A DNA stretch of 64,000 nucleotides from contig CP085629.1 in assembly GCA_024704175.1 (NCBI GenBank), positions 6,675,001-6,739,000 of the forward strand, given 5' to 3'. The notes under the pieces are model-generated. The model saw nothing but the letters and a program-made list of their open reading frames with translations, was not told the DNA's origin and did no database searches. Made by a program: the position numbers and the translations under genes. This document shows, one piece after another, positions 63,192 to 64,000 of the stretch. Numbering within the stretch: the stretch's first letter is position 1; every line of letters starts with the position of its first letter. The DNA is from Paenibacillus sp. P25. GTDB taxonomy: Bacteria; Bacillota; Bacilli; Paenibacillales; NBRC-103111.

Positions 63192-63503
63192 ATGAACAAC
63201 ATGAACCAAATGATGAAGCAGGTTAAGAAGATGCAGGAGCAAATGCTCAAAACGCAGGAGGAGCTCGCGAATAAAACGGTGGAAGGTACGGCCGGAGGCG
63301 GTGTGGTTAGTGTTACCGTGAACGGCCAAAAGAAAGTAACCGCTGTAGTGATCAAACCGGAGGCCGTGGATCCGGACGATGTAGAGATGCTGCAGGATCT
63401 GGTCCTGACCGCCATTAATGACGCTATGGCCAAAGCCGAAGAACTTGCCGGCAAGGAAATGTCCAAATTGACCGGAGGCATGAACATCCCTGGCCTGTTC
63501 TAA
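63192..63503 (+). CDS. YbaB/EbfC nucleoid-associated protein
   Basis: This intact 103-residue protein has the long N-terminal helix [22 protein letters not shown] and the beta core [20 protein letters not shown], ending in NIPGLF. It is a dimeric DNA-binding protein. The conserved order dnaX-ybaB-recR is maintained. ATG follows AAGGAGG. Confidence 0.95.
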   Translation: MNNMNQMMKQVKKMQEQMLKTQEELANKTVEGTAGGGVVSVTVNGQKKVTAVVIKPEAVDPDDVEMLQDLVLTAINDAMAKAEELAGKEMSKLTGGMNIPGLF

Positions 63504-63536
63504 CGGATAGACTTCAATGAGTGAGGAGCCCTACTT

Positions 63537-64000
63537 GTGTTTTATCCGGAACCGTTAGCCAAATTGATCGACTCATTTTCCCGCCTGCCGGGGATCGGAC
63601 CGAAGACGGCGGGGCGTCTGGCTTTTCATGTGCTTCGTATGAAGGAAGACGATGTCATGGATTTTGCCAAGGCGCTCGTTAATGTAAAAAGAAACCTGCA
63701 TTACTGTTCCGTCTGCTGCAATATCACCGATACCGATCCGTGCCGCATCTGCCAGGACAAAAGCCGTGACGGTTCCATCATCTGCGTAGTTCAGGAGCCC
63801 AAGGACCTGGTAGCCATGGAACGGACCAAGGAGTTCAACGGCTACTACCATGTTCTTCACGGGGCGATCTCGCCGATGGAAGGGATCGGCCCGGACGAAA
63901 TACGGATTGCGGATCTGCTCAAGCGGCTGAGTGACGAGCAGGTCCAGGAGCTGATCCTGGCGACGAACCCGAACATTGAGGGGAGGCGACGGCCATGTAT
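63537..64000 (+). CDS. recR: recombination protein RecR (partial, cut by window end)
   Basis: The start is GTG 63537 behind GAGGAG. The helix-hairpin-helix ([19 protein letters not shown]), the four-Cys zinc finger ([18 protein letters not shown]) and the start of the Toprim domain ([16 protein letters not shown]) are present. About 155 of some 198 residues are in the window. A G is missing near 63985 (IEGEATAMY expected). It acts with RecF and RecO in loading RecA. Confidence 0.93.
   Translation, partial: MFYPEPLAKLIDSFSRLPGIGPKTAGRLAFHVLRMKEDDVMDFAKALVNVKRNLHYCSVCCNITDTDPCRICQDKSRDGSIICVVQEPKDLVAMERTKEFNGYYHVLHGAISPMEGIGPDEIRIADLLKRLSDEQVQELILATNPNIEGRRRPC

Overview
The window looks like a chromosomal segment of a spore-forming, moderately high-GC Firmicute, most likely Paenibacillus or a close relative. 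The evidence is a Bacillus-type backbone in recognisable order (ywhD, pbpG, speE, speB; then rpoE, pyrG, spo0F, fba, murA, rho, rpmE; then the large SRP RNA, dnaX, ybaB, recR), a sigma-H-like promoter before spo0F, strong AGGAGG ribosome binding sites with frequent TTG and GTG starts, and many sugar ABC transporters paired with AraC-type or two-component regulators. One caveat governs the whole window: about 40 single-base frame breaks interrupt roughly 27 genes, including pyrG, rho, dnaX and recR, which should not be broken in a living cell. Many lie in G or C runs. I read them as sequencing or assembly indels, so broken genes are annotated as single full-length CDS with the break positions given.

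Layout. 1-700: two small conserved-type proteins. 716-9124: a DeoR-type regulator, a TarJ-like zinc dehydrogenase, an Ugp-type glycerol-3-phosphate transporter (ATPase, two permeases, binding protein), a glycerophosphodiester phosphodiesterase and a TagC-like secreted protein. Together they suggest scavenging or remodelling of teichoic acid or glycerophosphodiesters. Similar A/T-rich motifs before the regulator and before ugpC suggest one regulon. 9262-19325: an unusual locus with two sugar-type permeases, an HlyD-type adaptor, a MacB-like membrane protein, a binding protein and a large secreted beta-rich protein, followed by a two-component system; no ATPase is encoded in it. 19453-25739 (minus): a complete Lpl-type sugar importer lacking its ATPase, behind a membrane-anchored AraC-type sensor.

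25997-28491: a small Cys-containing membrane protein, a divergent Lgt-like membrane enzyme and a radical SAM protein resembling the COG1964 group that includes archaeal lipid-tail and pterin enzymes. This is the most interesting candidate for an undescribed system. 28593-38764: a secreted peptidase-MA protein with MORN repeats, an NlpC/P60 hydrolase under a c-di-AMP riboswitch, a membrane-anchored M1 peptidase, a DUF1641 plus type II NADH dehydrogenase pair and a chemotaxis receptor. 38981-43447: a MerR/amidohydrolase operon, YwhD, GNAT, and an HD-GYP plus LuxR-type pair.

43512-64000: housekeeping functions. These are class A PBP, polyamine synthesis, RNA polymerase delta, CTP synthase with a likely CTP-sensing leader, Spo0F, aldolase, MurA, Rho, a second radical SAM protein, L31, SRP RNA, a PAS-type histidine kinase, DnaX, YbaB and the start of recR, which runs off the end.
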